Below, piece by piece: positions 59,801 to 64,000 of a DNA stretch of 64,000 bases. Each line of letters opens with the position of its first letter. The stretch's first letter is position 1. Origin of the DNA: Patiria miniata. Lineage: Eukaryota; Echinodermata; Asteroidea; Valvatida; Asterinidae. The stretch is from contig NW_024037058.1 of the NCBI RefSeq assembly GCF_015706575.1, positions 7,441,806 through 7,505,805 on the forward strand, written 5' to 3'. The position numbers and the translations under genes were made by a program. Under the pieces are notes generated by a model. It saw only the letters and a list, made by a program, of their open reading frames with translations. It did not search any database and was not told the origin of the DNA.

Positions 59801-61407
59801 ATGTCCGACAGAATTGGAAGGCCGTGGTTGGCTCAATAGTTATGCTTATAGTTGGCGTTTGTAAGTAGAAGTACTTCCTTTCATTGCATTAACCCTCCTA
59901 TGCAGACATACGTTCTGTGCAGAGTTGTCAATTTAGTCAAATTCAGTAAAGTGACTGTTTTTAATGTTTAAGTGTTCCCTGCCCACATAGAGCAGGATTG
60001 ACTGGCTGTGACTGTTTATGTAACTTGATGCAACTATTCTTTGACTGTAGGTAATTGATAAGACAACTGTTCCTACCAGTTCCCTGGTTTTGTCTGTTGA
60101 CTGAATTCGACTAGTCAGAGTGCTTGCCTGAAATATGATCTGACATTGGTGACTAGCCTGTTTATGTGTCCTTTCTCTATGGTATAAGGCATGGCAGGGG
60201 AAGAGGATTGTTTTTGGACTGTGCCTGTATCGTGTAATGTATTTGTGTTGTCCCTGCTTTGGAGGTTTTTATGAACAATCAACTTTGCCTTATATGAATC
60301 CCTAAGTTGTACAATTTGGTAAAAGAATTGATGACTTACTGGTAATTACCTAGATTTATATTTCAAAACTTGCAGTTGACTGCAACTCATAACCTTGGTC
60401 TGTCTTTACTTTTTCCAGTACTTGTTGCTGCAGGGATTGTCTTTGAAGCTATAAGCCATGGTAATTAGATGTTACATTTCTTTTGTATTTGTTTTGAATA
60501 GTATTATTGAACATGTATCATTAAAGTACAAAATCCAAGTGGCACCTGAGTAATGCACAAGTGTATGCAAGCAAGCCTTGTATTCAAGCTGGTCCCATTT
60601 GACAGTCTGTCAATGAGGTAGGTAACCAGTGGAATCCACCTGTGACAGTTAGTCATTGAGTCAGGGACCTGCAGAAAACACAGTGTTGAGCATTCAAGCA
60701 TTTAAATAAGAGTTGATTGCGGCATAAATTTATTGACATTTTCATTTTCTTTCCAGAGCACGTGGCGTGTGCCATATTTATCATCATTGGGTTTCTGTTC
60801 TTTGTTCCTGGTTGTGAGTATCAGTGTGATTTGATTCTATATTTTAATTCTCTCTTTTTTTCTTCAACATTCTGCTGTTCGATATCGTAGCACATTCATT
60901 TTCATTTCAGGTTTAACAACTTCCCAAATTGTTTAAATGGTAATCTGCATATTAGTACACAGCAGGGGCCTATTCCGTGAAGCTGCTGAAATGACCTAAG
61001 CGCAAGAAATATTTGCTTAGAAAAATATGGTTACCAGCCAAAATGCCATGCCATGTATATTGCACGTGAATGGTTCTCGGTTCATTTTTGCTTAGAGCTT
61101 AAATCTGCTAAGCAGTAATTTGTGTTCACTAAAACAATAGTCCTGACATTTGGGTTTTTTTTTTTTTTTTACTCACCTCTATATCATTTTGAAGCTGGAA
61201 AGCTTACAAAAATATGAAAATGCCAAAACCTAAAAAAATTACATTTGTCAACTTTGTCAGGGTTTGTGGGAGGAGGTCTTATGAAAATAACATTTTTGCA
61301 CAATATTTCTTGGGGCAGTGTACCACACGGGATACATCTACTTTGCAGCAAAAGGCCTCCGCGGCTTTGAGATGAACCAGCTCTCTATCTTCAACATGTC
61401 AAGATGA
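56815..61407 (+). CDS. TMEM134: TMEM134-like two-pass membrane protein (DUF872 family), 6 coding exons
   Basis: Exons 56815-56910, 59212-59297, 59784-59860, 60419-60460, 60757-60813 and 61319-61407 give 447 nt, 148 aa. A Ser/Thr-rich cytosolic N terminus leads to S-N-T-W-W-W-Q-H-P-D-V-R-Q-N-W. Transmembrane segments lie at about 74-94 and 103-117, followed by V-P-G-L-Y-H-T-G-Y-I-Y-F-A-A-K-G-L-R-G-F. Human TMEM134 has N-T-C-C-S-W-T-Q-H-P-L-I-Q-K-N and V-P-G-V-Y-H, with A-V-K-G-H-R-G-F. TMEM230, in the same family, lacks the Q-H-P lead-in, so TMEM134 is preferred. Its function is poorly known. The start is the first ATG after an in-frame stop; a second ATG lies two codons on. A small exon in the 2.3-kb first intron cannot be excluded. 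Confidence 0.85.
58795..58955. repeat. Low-complexity (GTTT)n tract in a TMEM134-like intron
   Basis: T/G-rich gtttgttt sequence with interruptions, then T9-G10. It gives long but meaningless open frames on both strands. Confidence 0.9.
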
Positions 61408-64000
61408 AAGAAGAGGAAAGATCTGGTAAAATAATTCAACTTCTTCGTGGACGCTGTAATGCTGAAGGAATCTTGAGGCTAGACACTTTTCTTTTGTCAA
61501 CTTTGTAACCCTCTGTCCTTTACTAAGGCTGCATTCAAATTACTCGGCTTGCAACTACACATACATCTATGGAAGCGGCTAAATCAACTTCCCATAGACG
61601 CGTGTGTTACTGTCAGCCATAGCCCATTACATGTCTTTCAGAAATGCGGCCTATGGGTTTTGTGCGCAAACAAGAGAGCCCGGCTAATGGGACACGCCGC
61701 GCGCATAGTGCGAAACACGTTCGACTAATTTTATTCTGAACGTGTACAAACTTCACACCATAGCATCTTCGCGTGAGCATCAGGCGTTGTTGGCAATGTG
61801 GTCGAATGTCTCTCCCTTTTCTTACCATTGAGGAGATACTTGTGCACGGAGCCCATTATTTATCCTAAATCCTAAAAATTCCAACACTGTGAAGTATCCA
61901 AACTAGCACATTCTTTGTAGTTTGGGCATCCAAGCCCCAGACAGAGTTATAGAACCTTGAATCTGCAGTCCTGTTTCTATCAAAATCTTAAAACATCTCT
62001 ATATAGATTTTGATTGGTTACCTTAACCCCCCCCCCCCCCCCCCCCTTGAGTGAGCTACTAGGAACCCTCCTCATCACTGCAAATTCCAACACCATATGG
62101 TAAACTGTACACCCCAACTGTTGGACTGATTATGGTGGTATGTCTGACCCCACGTAAAGCATAATCAGCAGTACTCACTCCAACAGATTCCAACAAACCC
62201 TGGTGCTGGAGTTTGACTGGATGTGGATTGCTAGGGTAAAACCATTTTTACAACCCCAGTTACAAACTGTTCTGTTCCCATTAAATGCAACCAATTTAAA
62301 TGTAAGATTCTTATTTGAGTGACTGTAACAAACCAATTGTACCAATAAAAAAACCTTCAAAATCCAAAGTTTGTATTTTGAAGGATTCAGGACTGTGTGC
62401 ATGGACTCTAGATGAGAGTTGCAGTTCCGCGTACTGGTTTGCATGCCTATTCATGCCAAGTGTTATGGATCTGCACAGACCCATTGTGTCTTCAAAATGT
62501 CCCTCCCAGTGGTCTCCCTCAACTCTCTCTTTGTAATAGTTGAAGGGGTACTTACATGCAAAGTTCATTGGCCATCCACTATAACTCGCTGCACGATATC
62601 CCAAACTTTTACAAAGAATGAGACATTGGATAAATGCAGTTATGGATTTTTATAAGAAGTCAGGATTTCTTCGCCCCCCCCCCAAAAAAAATGCGTTTCC
62701 TTTATACAGCAACTTTGGACAATGGTAAAGATTTTTGTTTGCTCTTGTAGATCTCTTATTGTGAGAAAAAAAACCATTATTTTTTTTGTTCAAGAATTTG
62801 TATTAAAAAAATGTGTATAATTTGGGATAATTTTTATTTTATGCCAGCAGTTAAGTATACAAATTATTTAATAAAATACAATACGTTGGAAATTGGATTT
62901 GTTTTCAACACTAAAAAAATTTTTCTGAAATTTATTTTATACCAGTAAAACTGCTAAAGGATTGACTTTAAAGAAAAGATCACATTGCGGTTATAAAAAC
63001 TACCTGATATAAATATTTGTATCAATGTTATAAGGGTATTAAATTGTTTGTCTATTTTCAGAGGGGAACTGCAGATAGTTTGCTGCAATTTGTGGTGTAA
63101 AGAGAGAAAATTGATATATGCATGGTATAAATATCTTCCAAATAGTTTACTAGAATTTCAAATTTATGTAGTTACATGTGTATGCATATTTGACACAAAT
63201 TGATGGACCATTTTGTATTTTTTTAGCAGTACTATAGGAATGCATAACCATCAAATGCTGAGAGTTAAGCTGGGTTTATATACTTCACTTAAAAATGCTA
63301 ACGAAAAGTGGTGTAATAAATGCTTTTTCAGCAACTTTTGCTGGGATCGTGAATTCAATATCAAATTTATATTGCAAATACCACAACCTCATAAATCTGT
63401 GCTCTGTTCGCATTCACAGAAAGTTTGAACTTATGGTTTTTTTTAAACAAAACTGTCATGGTAGTTTTTGGTCCTGAGTGTAATGTTTCCCATGACTTTT
63501 CGTTTTGTCTTGTTCAGACTAGAAGTCAGTGGATAGAGACAGTAGTATAATCGTAGTACACAATCAATTGTTCATTTACATAGCACCATTTGCTCTCTGT
63601 GAACTTTTTCCATTTAAAGCACAAAAATGCTCAAAATCACAAGTAGGAATGCAAACCAACTATTCTTTTGAAGTTGTAGTTCGGTGCCTACTAAACATTT
63701 TGAGACAACTGAGAAAACACACAATTTGTATTTATCATGATTTTACTGGATTCTCTTGCCAGTGCATTTACACATGAAAGTGTGTCCGTGGGCACACTTT
63801 TTAAAGAACAACATGTACCTTTCAGTGGTTATTTCTTCCAAACGATACCATATCAGGAGTACAAAATGAATTTGGGCCCATCGCTGTCTTCACTTAGATC
63901 AACGTTTTCTCATGAACAGAACGTACATTTCTAGGTGACTACAAATGTTCCGGTGTGACTTAAATGTATGTAGTGGGGAAAAGATATATGTGTTACAGGT
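61408..64000. other. TMEM134-like 3' UTR and intergenic region
   Basis: No gene recognised. Candidate AATAAA signals lie at 62344 and 62869. A 20-bp C run lies at 62027-62046. The short open frames to the right end show no domains. Confidence 0.5.

Noticed and set aside
1-64000. LTR retroelements, Polintons or other virus-like elements
   Set aside because: No reverse transcriptase, integrase, capsid or envelope frames and no long direct terminal repeats were seen.

Overview
This window is animal nuclear DNA: intron-rich, split genes with canonical metazoan splice sites, tRNA-derived SINEs, short terminal-inverted-repeat elements and many minisatellites. The proteins are close to vertebrate orthologues, and UFD1 and CDC45 keep the head-to-head order I recall from vertebrates. 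An invertebrate deuterostome fits best, probably an echinoderm, but the phylum is an inference and not something I can read directly.

Layout, left to right. (1) 493-1326 (+): last two coding exons of a KIF22 (Kid) chromokinesin. (2) 3372-13566 (-): complete RAD54B, 21 coding exons, 988 aa, convergent with KIF22. (3) 13567-15360: 1.8 kb between the RAD54B and HFM1 start codons, with E2F-like and CCAAT-like sites, a tandem duplication and a perfect hairpin. (4) 15361-34702 (+): complete HFM1/Mer3 meiotic helicase, 33 coding exons, about 1990 aa, with long low-complexity N- and C-terminal extensions. (5) 35920-45207 (-): complete CDC45, 18 coding exons, 567 aa. (6) 45208-45566: 359 bp shared CDC45/UFD1 promoter with an E2F-type site. 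(7) 45567-51396 (+): complete UFD1, 12 coding exons, 300 aa. (8) 51397-56814: repeats, two tRNA-His genes and an 860-bp near-perfect inverted repeat. (9) 56815-61407 (+): TMEM134-like two-pass membrane protein. (10) 61408-64000: no gene recognised.

Five of the six protein genes serve chromosome replication, recombination or segregation: KIF22 in spindle movement, RAD54B and HFM1 in homologous and meiotic recombination, CDC45 in the CMG helicase, and UFD1 in the p97 segregase. p97-UFD1-NPL4 is known to extract the CMG helicase, of which CDC45 is a subunit, so this neighbouring pair is linked in function as well as position.

The most notable observations are: three U12-type introns in three neighbouring genes (HFM1, CDC45, UFD1); the conserved CDC45-UFD1 bidirectional pair; the large inverted repeat with mirrored reading frames; two separate tandem duplications of RAD54B exon 3' ends, one with two still-open copies; an SQ-cluster with repeated FGSQ motifs and a six-fold S-x-Y-x-P-A-T-S-like repeat in HFM1; and a dispersed family of 11-bp CACAAGTCAAT arrays. 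Exon boundaries were read by eye from splice sites, reading phase and remembered protein similarity. The coding lengths of all four complete large genes close in frame.
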